From: Streptomyces sp. JJ38
GTDB lineage: Bacteria > Actinomycetota > Actinomycetes > Streptomycetales > Streptomycetaceae
Assembly (NCBI RefSeq): GCF_019303475.1
Contig: NZ_JABLSI010000049.1
Span: 1-34,090, forward strand
Direction of reading: 5' to 3'
DNA length: 34,090 nucleotides
The notes below the pieces were generated by a model. The model saw only the letters and a list, made by a program, of their open reading frames with translations. It ran no database searches and had not been told where the DNA came from. Of this stretch, positions 1 through 7,800 are shown piece after piece (within the stretch, counting starts at the first letter, position 1; the number at the start of each line of letters is the position of its first letter). Position numbers and translations under genes: made by a program.

Positions 1-1
1 G

Positions 2-64
2 ATCGCCCAGCAGATGGAGAACGAGGGCGCCCTCTCCGGCGAACCCGAGATCACGGTCGGCTAG
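2..64 (+). CDS. ispG: IspG (4-hydroxy-3-methylbut-2-enyl diphosphate synthase), C-terminal end only
   Basis: The window opens inside a plus-strand frame whose last 20 codons end at a TAG at 62-64. The tail contains QQMENEG and ends EITVG, resembling the C-terminus of actinobacterial IspG (GcpE), the iron-sulfur enzyme of the penultimate step of the MEP isoprenoid pathway. Too little is present to identify it by sequence alone. The call rests mainly on synteny: in streptomycetes as I recall, ispG is followed by a DUF4081/GNAT acetyltransferase and lies upstream of the proS-rimP-nusA-infB region, and such an acetyltransferase follows here. The 5' part lies outside the window. Confidence 0.6.
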   Translation: MAQQMENEGALSGEPEITVG

Positions 65-88
65 GCCCTCCCCGCCGGCCGGTCGCCC

Positions 89-113
89 GGCGCCGGGGTG
101 GCGCCCCGGCGCC
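89..113. terminator. Hairpin terminator after ispG
   Basis: A perfect 10-bp inverted repeat (GGCGCCGGGG at 89-98, CCCCGGCGCC at 104-113) with a 5-nt loop starts 25 nt after the ispG stop. There is no U-tract, as is usual for Streptomyces hairpin terminators. Confidence 0.7.
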
Positions 114-350
114 TCGCCCGGGGACCTGCGCGCCCAGCCCGCCGCACCGGCGGGCTGCGACGCGCGGACGCGGCGCCCACCGGTCACCCGGTCCAAACCG
201 GCCGACGCCGGGGGACGCACCGGTGGGGCGGGGGGCAGGCACGAGCCGCCGACCAGGAGTACAGTGCGGAGAATCGCTCCAAGAGGGATCGTTTCCCCAG
301 GACTGCTCCGGCCCCTCGGGGGCCCCGCACGGTGAGGCACCATTTCGCAC
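114..350. promoter_or_regulatory. Intergenic region upstream of the GNAT gene
   Basis: This non-coding stretch lies between the ispG terminator and the acetyltransferase. TACAGT at 260-265 resembles a -10 hexamer (TAnnnT), but I see no convincing -35 element 17-18 nt upstream. GGTGAGG near 331-337 is a weak ribosome-binding site for the GTG at 351. Nothing else stands out. Confidence 0.3.
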
Positions 351-1196
351 GTGTTGACGACGACTTCCACCCGGCCCCTCGCGCCCGACGACCTCGACGA
401 GGCGTTGGCCGTACTGGACCGGGAGCCTGTCGCCAACGCCTTCGTCGCCGCCCGGGTCCAGGCCTCGGGGCTGGACCCGTGGCGGCTGGGCGGGGAGATG
501 TGGGGCTGGTACGCGGGTGGTCGGCTGACCTCGCTGTGCTACGCGGGCGCGAACCTCGTGCCGGTCTGCGCCGGCCCGGAGGCGGTGGCCGCCTTCGCCG
601 AGCGGGCCCGGCGGCAGGGGCGGCGCTGCTCGTCGCTCGTGGGGCCCGCCGAGCCCACGGCCGCCCTGTGGGCCCGGCTGGAGCCGCACTGGGGCCCGGC
701 CCGGGAGGTGCGGCCCCGGCAGCCGCTCATGGTGACCCGGTCGCCCGCGCCCGACGTCGCGCCCGATCCGCTGGTGCGCCGGGTCCGCAAGGACGAGCTG
801 GACGCGGTGATGCCGGCGTCCGTGGCGATGTTCACCGAGGAGGTCGGGGTCTCTCCGCTGGCCGGTGACGGGGGCCTCGTCTACCAGGCCAGGGTGGCCG
901 AGCTCGTCGGCTCGGGCCGGGCCTTCGCCCGGTTCGAGGACGGGCAGGTCGTCTTCAAGGCCGAGATCGGTGCCGTCACCTCGCACGCGTGCCAGATCCA
1001 GGGTGTGTGGGTGCACCCGGAGCGCCGTGGCCAGGGGCTGTCCGTGACCGGCATGGCGGCGGTGCTGCGGTTCGCGCTCGCGGAGTTCGCGCCGGTGGTG
1101 AGCCTGTACGTGAACGACTTCAACGCCCCGGCGCGGGCGGCCTACCGCCGCGTCGGCTTCCGCGAGGTCGGCTCGTTCATGTCCGTCCTGTTCTGA
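351..1196 (+). CDS. DUF4081-GNAT family N-acetyltransferase
   Basis: This 281-aa protein has the two-part layout common in Streptomyces. An N-terminal DUF4081-like half (about residues 1-130) carries the start LDREPVANAFVAAR and is followed by a GNAT acetyltransferase fold (about 140-281). The acetyl-CoA pyrophosphate loop is visible as HPERRGQGLS near residues 222-231, and the C-terminal YRRVGFREVG is the usual GNAT strand-helix end. The substrate is unknown. It starts at GTG 351, with TTG 354 possible. It appears to be the conserved neighbour downstream of ispG and so belongs to the core locus rather than the antibiotic cluster. It converges on the halogenase gene across a strong hairpin. 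Confidence 0.85.
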   Translation: MLTTTSTRPLAPDDLDEALAVLDREPVANAFVAARVQASGLDPWRLGGEMWGWYAGGRLTSLCYAGANLVPVCAGPEAVAAFAERARRQGRRCSSLVGPAEPTAALWARLEPHWGPAREVRPRQPLMVTRSPAPDVAPDPLVRRVRKDELDAVMPASVAMFTEEVGVSPLAGDGGLVYQARVAELVGSGRAFARFEDGQVVFKAEIGAVTSHACQIQGVWVHPERRGQGLSVTGMAAVLRFALAEFAPVVSLYVNDFNAPARAAYRRVGFREVGSFMSVLF

Positions 1197-1235
1197 CCGC
1201 CGTACCTCCCACGCCACCCGCCTCACCGGACGCGC

Positions 1236-1280
1236 CCGGGCCCGCCCCGGGGGACGCGAGGTCCCCCGGGGCGGGCCCGG
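1236..1280. terminator. Bidirectional 20-bp perfect hairpin
   Basis: Bases 1236-1255 and 1261-1280 form a perfect 20-bp GC-only-flanked stem with the loop GCGAG. It sits between the convergent acetyltransferase (stop 1196) and halogenase (stop 1310) genes, so it can end transcripts from both sides. It marks the left border between core genome and cluster. Confidence 0.85.
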
Positions 1281-1309
1281 CCGTCGGCTGTCCGGCCGCG
1301 GGGGGCGGG

Positions 1310-2653
1310 TCAGAAGCTCGGAGCCGCCGACGGGGCCTTGAGGTTGCCCAGGAACGGGTGCCACAGGTGGGTCGGGTCCTCCTCGACGGCCTTGACGATC
1401 TCGCGCATCGCCGCGAGCGCCTTCGGCTCCTCGTCGTCGTACACGTCGCCCTGGAGGAGCTTGAGGACGTCGAGGCGGTAGCGGTCGTCCTGGACGAACG
1501 CCGTGAACAGGATGTTCAGGCGGTAGTAGATCGTGATGAACTCGTACCAGTTCTTCACGCCCCGCCGCAGCTTCTCCTCGTAGTCGGCGAAGCGGGCCTT
1601 GGAGAAGTCGCCGGCCTCGGCCGCCGCGATGATGTCCTTGCAGGCGATGCGGGCGCTGTTGAGCGCCACGCTGACGCCGCTGGAGAAGATCGGGTCGACG
1701 AACCGGGCGGCGTCGCCGATCAGCACGAACTTGTCGCCGGCGACCTGCTTCATGCCGTAGCTGTAGTCGCCCTCGGTCTTGAACGGCTTGACCTGGTCGG
1801 CGTTCTTCAGCACGTCCAGCAGCTCGGGACGGCTCGCGACGGTGTCCCAGAAGTACTTCTCCCGGTCGCCGTCGTACTCCTTGAACCGGGCCTTCTGGCT
1901 GACGACGCCGATCGAGGTGATGGTGTCCGTGATGGGGATCTGCCACACCCACGTGTCGGAGACCGGCAGGAAGTGGATGAAGATGTAGTCGGCCTGGTCC
2001 TTGTTGACAGCGAGCGCCTTGCGGTCCAGGTTGTCGAACCAGGTGTGGACGGCATACTGGTTGAACACCGGGTCCGGCACCTTGAACTTGAGCTGGCTGC
2101 CCAGGTGGGTGCGGCGCCCGCTCGCGTCGACGACCATCCTGACCGGGACGTGCGTCTTGCTGCGGCCGATCTTGGCCTCGATGACCGGGTGCTCCCCGTC
2201 GAAGTCGACCTTGCCGACGTGGACGCCCTGGAACACCTTGGCGCCCAGCTCCTCGGCGTGCTTGAGGAGGATCTGGTCGAACTTGGCGCGGTCCACGTGG
2301 AAGGTGTAGTCCCGGTCCACGCCGGCCTGGTCCCGCTCGCTGAACAGGACCTCGGCGGCGCGGAAGTCGTGCTCCAGGCCGCGGAAGCCGTTGTGGTCGA
2401 TGGCACGGTCCTCGGCGGACGTCCACGCCGCGCCGTACTTCTTGGGGAAGCCCGCCGCCTCCACCTTGTCCATGGCGCCGATGTCGAGGAGTACCGGGGT
2501 GGTGGCCGGCACCAGCGACTCGCCGACGTGCTCGCGCGGGAAGTTGTCTGCCTCGAAGACGGCGACCTTCAGACCCGCCTTGGCGAGGTAGGAGGCAGCC
2601 GTCGATCCCGCAGGGCCGCCGCCGATGATGCCGATGTCGAACTCTGCGTCCAC
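1310..2653 (-). CDS. pltA-like: Flavin-dependent halogenase, PltA-type (pyrrolyl-carrier-protein chlorinase)
   Basis: This 447-aa FADH2-dependent halogenase matches the length of PltA, and long stretches resemble PltA as I remember it (ESLVPATTPVLL, FPKKYGAAWTSA, GDAARFVDPIFSSGVSVALN). The FAD motif GxGxxG is intact at G11-G16 and the halogenase signature WxWxIP is intact at 235-240 (WVWQIP). K71/K72 lie in the segment expected to carry the catalytic lysine. PltA-type enzymes (also pyrrole halogenases of the Clz5, Mpy16 and HrmQ type) act on pyrrolyl attached to a carrier protein, usually giving the 4,5-dichloropyrrole. The number of chlorines cannot be read from sequence. It starts at GTG 2653 with GGAG six bases upstream and follows its probable substrate carrier (stop at 2756) on the same strand. 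FADH2 probably comes from the flavin reductase at 23859-24410. Confidence 0.95.
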   Translation of the reverse strand: MDAEFDIGIIGGGPAGSTAASYLAKAGLKVAVFEADNFPREHVGESLVPATTPVLLDIGAMDKVEAAGFPKKYGAAWTSAEDRAIDHNGFRGLEHDFRAAEVLFSERDQAGVDRDYTFHVDRAKFDQILLKHAEELGAKVFQGVHVGKVDFDGEHPVIEAKIGRSKTHVPVRMVVDASGRRTHLGSQLKFKVPDPVFNQYAVHTWFDNLDRKALAVNKDQADYIFIHFLPVSDTWVWQIPITDTITSIGVVSQKARFKEYDGDREKYFWDTVASRPELLDVLKNADQVKPFKTEGDYSYGMKQVAGDKFVLIGDAARFVDPIFSSGVSVALNSARIACKDIIAAAEAGDFSKARFADYEEKLRRGVKNWYEFITIYYRLNILFTAFVQDDRYRLDVLKLLQGDVYDDEEPKALAAMREIVKAVEEDPTHLWHPFLGNLKAPSAAPSF

Positions 2654-2755
2654 GACGCACTCCGATCTGCCGTTCTGCTGATGAGGACTGTGCTCAGGCT
2701 GAGCAGGGTGTGCTGGGTGTGAAGCTGAGGTACGCCGATGTACGGGGGCCGCCGC

Positions 2756-3031
2756 TCAGGAGGCGGGCTGCGGCGCCAGCTCGTGGACCATGTCCGTGAT
2801 CGTCGTCAGTGTCTGGAAGTGCTTGCCCGTGATGTGCGTCGGCGGCACGGTCACGCCCAGGTCGTTGCGGATGAAGCTGAGCAGCAGCGAGGTGTTCATC
2901 GAGGTGAGAACGCCCCACTCCAGGAGCGGCGTGTCGGGCTTCAGTTCCGACACGCCGCTGTCGCCGAGGAACTGCTCCTGGATGTACTCGCTGATCTTGG
3001 CGTAGATCGCGTCTCGGTCGAGTGCCGTCAC
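2756..3031 (-). CDS. pltL-like: PltL-type prolyl/pyrrolyl carrier protein
   Basis: This 91-aa free-standing carrier protein has its phosphopantetheine attachment serine at S44, in EWGVLTSMNT. The whole motif region, including THITGKHFQ, closely resembles PltL, the peptidyl carrier that holds proline while it is oxidised to pyrrole and chlorinated. The serine context differs from the usual GLDSL of PKS ACPs, which supports this assignment over a generic ACP. It starts at GTG 3031, with GGAGG six bases upstream fixing the start. It lies 102 bp upstream of the PltA-like halogenase on the same strand, probably in one operon. After chlorination the pyrrolyl group would pass to the first KS of the PKS at 4851. 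Confidence 0.93.
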   Translation of the reverse strand: MTALDRDAIYAKISEYIQEQFLGDSGVSELKPDTPLLEWGVLTSMNTSLLLSFIRNDLGVTVPPTHITGKHFQTLTTITDMVHELAPQPAS

Positions 3032-3233
3032 TGGGTGCCTCCGTACGGGCCGAGTTGGTCGCCGAGCGGGCTGCCCGGCCGTTGGGCCCACGATGGGCGG
3101 CGTTCCTGGAAGGCCGCTCGCCTCTCACTCAGGCGGCTCTGTGGAGACCGGCGCCGCGGGCTTTCCCCGTCGGCGATCAACGGGCATAGAGTGTGGCCGC
3201 ATCGGGTGAGGCGGCTGTGCGGGAGGTGGGCCG
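3032..3233. promoter_or_regulatory. Divergent promoter region, carrier protein / TetR regulator
   Basis: This 202-bp gap separates the minus-strand carrier-halogenase operon from the plus-strand TetR gene and must hold promoters for both. TAGAGT at about 3186-3191 could be a -10 for the regulator. I see no clear TetR-type palindromic operator apart from the short TGGGCCCA near 3084. Confidence 0.4.
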
Positions 3234-3899
3234 GTGTCGGCTCGTCGGGGAGTGAAGAGCGCGGCGGACGGCGCTGGTGAGGCGGTGCGCGGACGCAAGC
3301 GCACCGGCCGCCGGCCCGGTGTCACCCTCAGCAGACAGGCGATTCTGCACGCCGCGCAGTCGCGGTTCGCCGAGCACGGCTACGGGGGCGCGTCCATCCG
3401 CGGTATCGCCCAGGACGCGGGTGTGGACGCGGCGCTCGTGCACCACTTCTTCCTGTCCAAGGAGGGCCTGTTCACCGCGTCGATACACGACGCGCTGCAC
3501 CCGAAGGAGCTGGTGGAGGCCGTACTGGGCACCAAGGGCGTGCGGGGTACGGGGGAGCGGCTGCTGCGGGCGTTCCTCGCCCTGTGGGAGGGCGAGGAGA
3601 CGTCCCGGCAGATGCTCAGCATCCTGCGGTCGGCGGTGACCCACGAGGCGGCGGCGCGGATGCTGCGTCAGTTCGTCACCGAGGAGGTGCTGGTCCCGGT
3701 CGCCGCGGCCACCGGGAGGACGCACGCGCGGGTGCGCGCCTCCCTGGCGGCCGCGCAGCTCGTCGGGCTGGCCATGACGCGCTACATCGTGGCGATAGAG
3801 CCGGTGGCCTCGATGTCGGAGGACGAGCTGGTCGCCTCCGTCGCCCCCACCCTGCAGCGGTATCTCACCGGCGCGCTGCCGGCTCCCTACGACGACTGA
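3234..3899 (+). CDS. TetR-family transcriptional regulator
   Basis: This 221-aa protein has a basic N-terminal tail rich in Arg and Lys, then a TetR helix-turn-helix at about residues 33-78 (SRQAILHAAQSRFAEHGY, then SIRGIAQDAGVDAALVHHFF). The rest is an all-helical ligand domain of the TetR_C type. The start is GTG 3234, with GGGAGG seven bases upstream. It is divergent from the carrier-halogenase operon and central to the left half of the cluster, so it probably represses cluster or export genes and is released by pathway product. The plt pathway also has a TetR repressor (PltZ), but I cannot show orthology. Its last 35 bp overlap the 3' end of the convergent thioesterase gene. Confidence 0.9.
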   Translation: MSARRGVKSAADGAGEAVRGRKRTGRRPGVTLSRQAILHAAQSRFAEHGYGGASIRGIAQDAGVDAALVHHFFLSKEGLFTASIHDALHPKELVEAVLGTKGVRGTGERLLRAFLALWEGEETSRQMLSILRSAVTHEAAARMLRQFVTEEVLVPVAAATGRTHARVRASLAAAQLVGLAMTRYIVAIEPVASMSEDELVASVAPTLQRYLTGALPAPYDD

Positions 3900-4692
3900 T
3901 CTCCGGGGCCTCCGCCACCGAACCGTCGCCCTGCGGTGGGACGACCGCGGCGGTGAGCGCCGAGAGCGCGCCGGCGAGCGCCTCGGGGAACCCGGGCTCG
4001 GCGACGAAGAAGTGACCGCCCGGCAGCAGCGCGAGCTGGAACCGGTCCGTGGTCTCCCGCTCCCAGGCCAGGACGCCGCGCGCGTCGGTCAGAACATCGC
4101 GGCGGCCCGCGAACGCGGCGATCGGCAGGGCGAGTCCGGGCCCCGGGCGGCGGGTGTAGGTCTCCACGAGGCGTAGGTCGCCTCGCAGGGCCGGGAGGTA
4201 CATGCGCAGCAGGGCGGGCTGCTCCAGCAGGGCGTCGGGGAGGCCGCCGAGCCGGTGCAGGGCTTGCGTGAACCGGTCGTCCGGGAGGGTGTGCAGCGGG
4301 CGGTGGGACAGCGGCTCGGCGGGGCCGTTGCGCCCGGCGACGAGCAGCGCGGCGGGCGGGGTGCCCCGGGCGGCGAGCCGCCGGGAGACCTCGTAGCCCA
4401 GCAGGGCGCCGAAGCTGTGGCCGAAGATCGCGAAGGGCGCGTCCCCGGGCCGGATACGGCTCGTCACCTCAGCCACCAGGGGGTCCAGGTCGGTGACGAG
4501 CGGCTCGCGCAGCCGCACGCCGTGCCCCGGCAGCTCCAGCGGTTCGACGCGGACGGCCGGGGCGAACGACTGCGTCCAGCGTCCGTAGGGCATGGCGCTG
4601 CCACCCGCGTGGGCCAGGCAGTACAGCACGCGCACCGGTCCGCCGGGGGCGGTGTCCGGGCGGTTCGTGGGCAGTGCGTTCGATGACGTCAT
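3865..4692 (-). CDS. Type II thioesterase (alpha/beta hydrolase), PltG-like position
   Basis: This 275-aa member of the thioesterase II family removes wrong or stalled acyl groups from carrier proteins. The catalytic triad is visible: S93 in GHSFGA, D199 in FAGRRDVL and H227 in GGHFF. The oxyanion region CLAHAGGSAMPY is typical. The start is ATG 4692, because GGGAGGG lies five bases upstream; longer in-frame starts up to 4761 lack a ribosome-binding site. The gene is divergent from PKS1 and convergent with the TetR gene, which it overlaps by 35 bp. In the plt cluster the separate thioesterase PltG has been considered for release or cyclisation. Here the PKS ends in its own reductase domain, so an editing role is more likely. 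Confidence 0.92.
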   Translation of the reverse strand: MTSSNALPTNRPDTAPGGPVRVLYCLAHAGGSAMPYGRWTQSFAPAVRVEPLELPGHGVRLREPLVTDLDPLVAEVTSRIRPGDAPFAIFGHSFGALLGYEVSRRLAARGTPPAALLVAGRNGPAEPLSHRPLHTLPDDRFTQALHRLGGLPDALLEQPALLRMYLPALRGDLRLVETYTRRPGPGLALPIAAFAGRRDVLTDARGVLAWERETTDRFQLALLPGGHFFVAEPGFPEALAGALSALTAAVVPPQGDGSVAEAPEISRRREPAARR

Positions 4693-4850
4693 GCGAACCC
4701 TCCCTCGTCGACGGCGGGGCGTGTTCGCCGCACGCCCCACGGCGTTCAGGTCCGTTCTCAAGCCGGGCGCGAGGTTCCTGAACGACCTTTGGCCGAGTAC
4801 GTGGGCACCCTACCGCAAGTCATCGGATGCTGAATTCAACGGGAGAATGC
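4693..4850. promoter_or_regulatory. Divergent promoter region, thioesterase / PKS genes
   Basis: These 158 bp hold the start signals of the minus-strand thioesterase (GGGAGGG upstream of 4692) and of the PKS operon (GGGAG at 4841-4845 before ATG 4851). The A/T content around 4770-4840 is higher than its surroundings, consistent with a promoter. I cannot name a specific -10/-35 pair. Confidence 0.4.
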
Positions 4851-7800
4851 ATGTCCAAACCGTTCACCAGCCCCGAGCCCCGGCCCGATGACGCCAGCGC
4901 CATCGCCGTCGTCGGGGCCGGCTGCCGCTTCCCCGGAGGCGTGCGCGACCTGGACAGCCTCTGGCGCGTGCTGGCCGACGGTGTGGACGTCGTCGGCGAG
5001 GTGCCGTCCGACCGCTGGGACGATTCCTTCCACGACCCGGACCCCAAGTCACCGGGCACCACGTACTGCCGCGAGGGCGGGTTCCTCACCGACATCGACC
5101 GGTTCGACGCCGAGCACTTCGGCATCTCCCCGCGCGACGCCCGGGAGATGGACCCGCAGCAGCGGCTGCTGCTGGAGGTCAGCGCCGAGGCCCTGGAGGA
5201 CGCGGGCGGGCCCCGCGAGCGCTGGTCCGGCACCCGCACCAGCGTCCACATGGGCATCCTCGGCTCCGACTACATGCTCCTGCACGCCAAGACGAACGGA
5301 GTCGCGGGCATCGGCCCCTACTTCGCCGCGGGCAAGGAGTTCAGCTTCGCCGCCGGGCGCATCGCCTACCTCTTCGGCCTGCACGGCCCCGCGATGTCCG
5401 TGAACACCGCCTGCTCCTCCTCGCTGGTGGCCGTCCACCTGGCCTGCCAGGCCCTGCGCACCGGCGAGGCCGACACCGCGCTCGCCGGCGGCGTCAACGC
5501 CATCCTGACGCCCGAACTCACCGTCTTCATGGGCAAGGTGCAGGCCCTGTCGCCCACCGGCCGCTGCAAGCCCTTCGACTCCCGGGCCGACGGCATCGTG
5601 CGCGGCGAGGGCTGCGGCGTCGTCGTCCTCAAGCGTTACGCCGACGCCCTGCGCGACGGCGACCGCATCCACGGCGTCATCCGGGGCAGCGCCGTCAACC
5701 AGGACGGCTACAGCGCCGGGCTCATGGCCCCCAACGCCGTCGCCCAGCAGAACCTCCTGCGCAGCGCGCTGGACAACGCCGGCCTCACCCCGGACGCCGT
5801 CTCCTACGTCGAGGCCCACGGCACCGGAACGCCGCTCGGCGATCCGCTGGAGATCTCCGCGCTCACCGACGTCATCAGCCGCGACCGCCCGGCCGACCGC
5901 CGCCTCGTCGTCGGCTCCCACAAGGCCAACTTCGGGCACATGGACTCCGCGGCGGGCATCGCCGGGCTCCTCAAGACGCTGCTCGTGCTGCGGCACCGCA
6001 CCGTCCCCGGCCAGATCCACCACGAGACGGCCTCCCCGTTCATCGACTGGGACAGCTCCGGCATCGTCATCCCGACCGGCCCCACGCCGCTGCCGGTCGA
6101 GGACGACGCCCTGCCCGTCGCCGGGGTCAGCGCCTTCGGCCTCTCCGGCACCAACGCGCACGTCCTGCTCTCGGCCGCGCCCGCCCGGCCCGCGCCGCAG
6201 CCCGCACCCCCGCCCGGCGGCGAGCACACCCTCGTGCTCTCCGCCTCCACCGAGGCCGGGCTGCGCACCCTCGCCGGGGACTACGCCACCGCCCTGCGCC
6301 ACGCCGAGGGAGCCGAACTGGACGCCGTGGCCGCGGCCGCCGCCGTCCGCCGGACCGCACTGCGGCACCGGCTCGCCGTCGTCGGCCCGGACGCCGAGGA
6401 GCTGACCGAGGCCCTCGCCGCCCACCGCGCCGGCGAGCCGCACCCGAACGCGCTTGCCGGCACCGCCCCCGACGACCCGCCGCCCGTCGTGTTCGTCTTC
6501 TCCGGGCAGGGCTCCCAGTGGGCCGGGGTCGGCACCGACCTCCACGAGACCGAACCCGTCTTCCGCGCCGCCCTGGACGAGTGTGCCGAACTCATCGGCC
6601 GACACACCGACTGGGAGCTGCTGGAGGTGCTGCGCGACCCCGACCCGGCCCGGCTGCGCGCCACCGAGGTGGCCCAGCCCGCCGTCTTCGCGGTCCAGGT
6701 CGCCCTGGCCGCCCAGCTCCGCTCCTGGGGCGTGCGCCCCGACGCCGTCATCGGACACAGCATGGGCGAGGTGGCCGCCGCCCACGTGGCCGGTGCACTC
6801 ACCCTCCCGGACGCGGTGCGGCTCATCGTCCACCGCGGCCGGATCATGCAGCGGGCCACCGGCACCGGCCGCATGGTCAACGTCGAGATGAACGCCGACG
6901 AGCTGCGCGACCTGCTCATCGACCACCCCGAGGTGTGCGTCGCGACCGTCAACGGCCCGGCCTCCGCCGTCGTCGCCGGTCCGCCAGAGCCCGTCGACCG
7001 GGCGGTCGCCGCCCTGCGCGAGCTGGGCGCCACCACGACCCCGCTGCCGGTCACCTACGCCTTCCACAGCCCGCTGATGCTGCCCTACGCGGACGAACTC
7101 GCAGAAGTCCTGGCGGAGCTGGTGCCCACCGAGCCCACCGTGCCGTTCCGGTCCACCGTCACCCCCGACGAGCAGCCGGTGCTGGACGCCGCCTACTGGG
7201 CCGCGAACGTGCGCGAACCCGTCCTGCTGTGGCCCGCCGTCGACCGCGAACTGGCCGAACGCGGCCCCGGCGAGGTGGCGTTCCTGGAGATCGGCGCCCA
7301 CCCGGTGCTCAGCCGCCCCCTGCGCGCGGCGCTGGCCCACCGCGGCGCCGGCGGCCTCGTGACGGGAACCCTCGCCCGCGGCAAGAACGGACCGCACGAG
7401 CTGAACCTGAGCCGGGCCCGGCTGCACGCCCACGGCGCCCCGGTCGACTGGACGGCCGTCCACCCCGGCCCCGTCCCCTCCGTCACCCTGCCGCCGCACC
7501 GCTGGGCCGATGAGCGGCACTGGCTGGAGGGCGTCGAGCGCGGCCGCCAGGGCGGCGCCGGCCCGAACGCGGCCGGACTGCGGGCCGAGGTCCGGCTCTA
7601 CGACGCCGCGGGCCGGCTCATCGGCGAGGTCAACGGCGTCCCCCGACCGGCTGCCGCGCAGGCCGCCTCCGTGTCGGCCGCCCCCGCGGCCCGGCAGCCG
7701 GAGGCCGTCCCGGCCGCCTCCCCGGCGCCCGCCGCCGAGGCCGCGCCCGCCTCTCCCGCGCCGTCCGCGGCGCACCAGGACGTCCCCACCGTCGTCCAGC

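Noticed and set aside
4693..4761. Longer N-terminus of the thioesterase (start near 4761)
   Set aside because: The added residues are Arg-rich and unlike the family, and a strong GGGAGGG ribosome-binding site lies just before ATG 4692.
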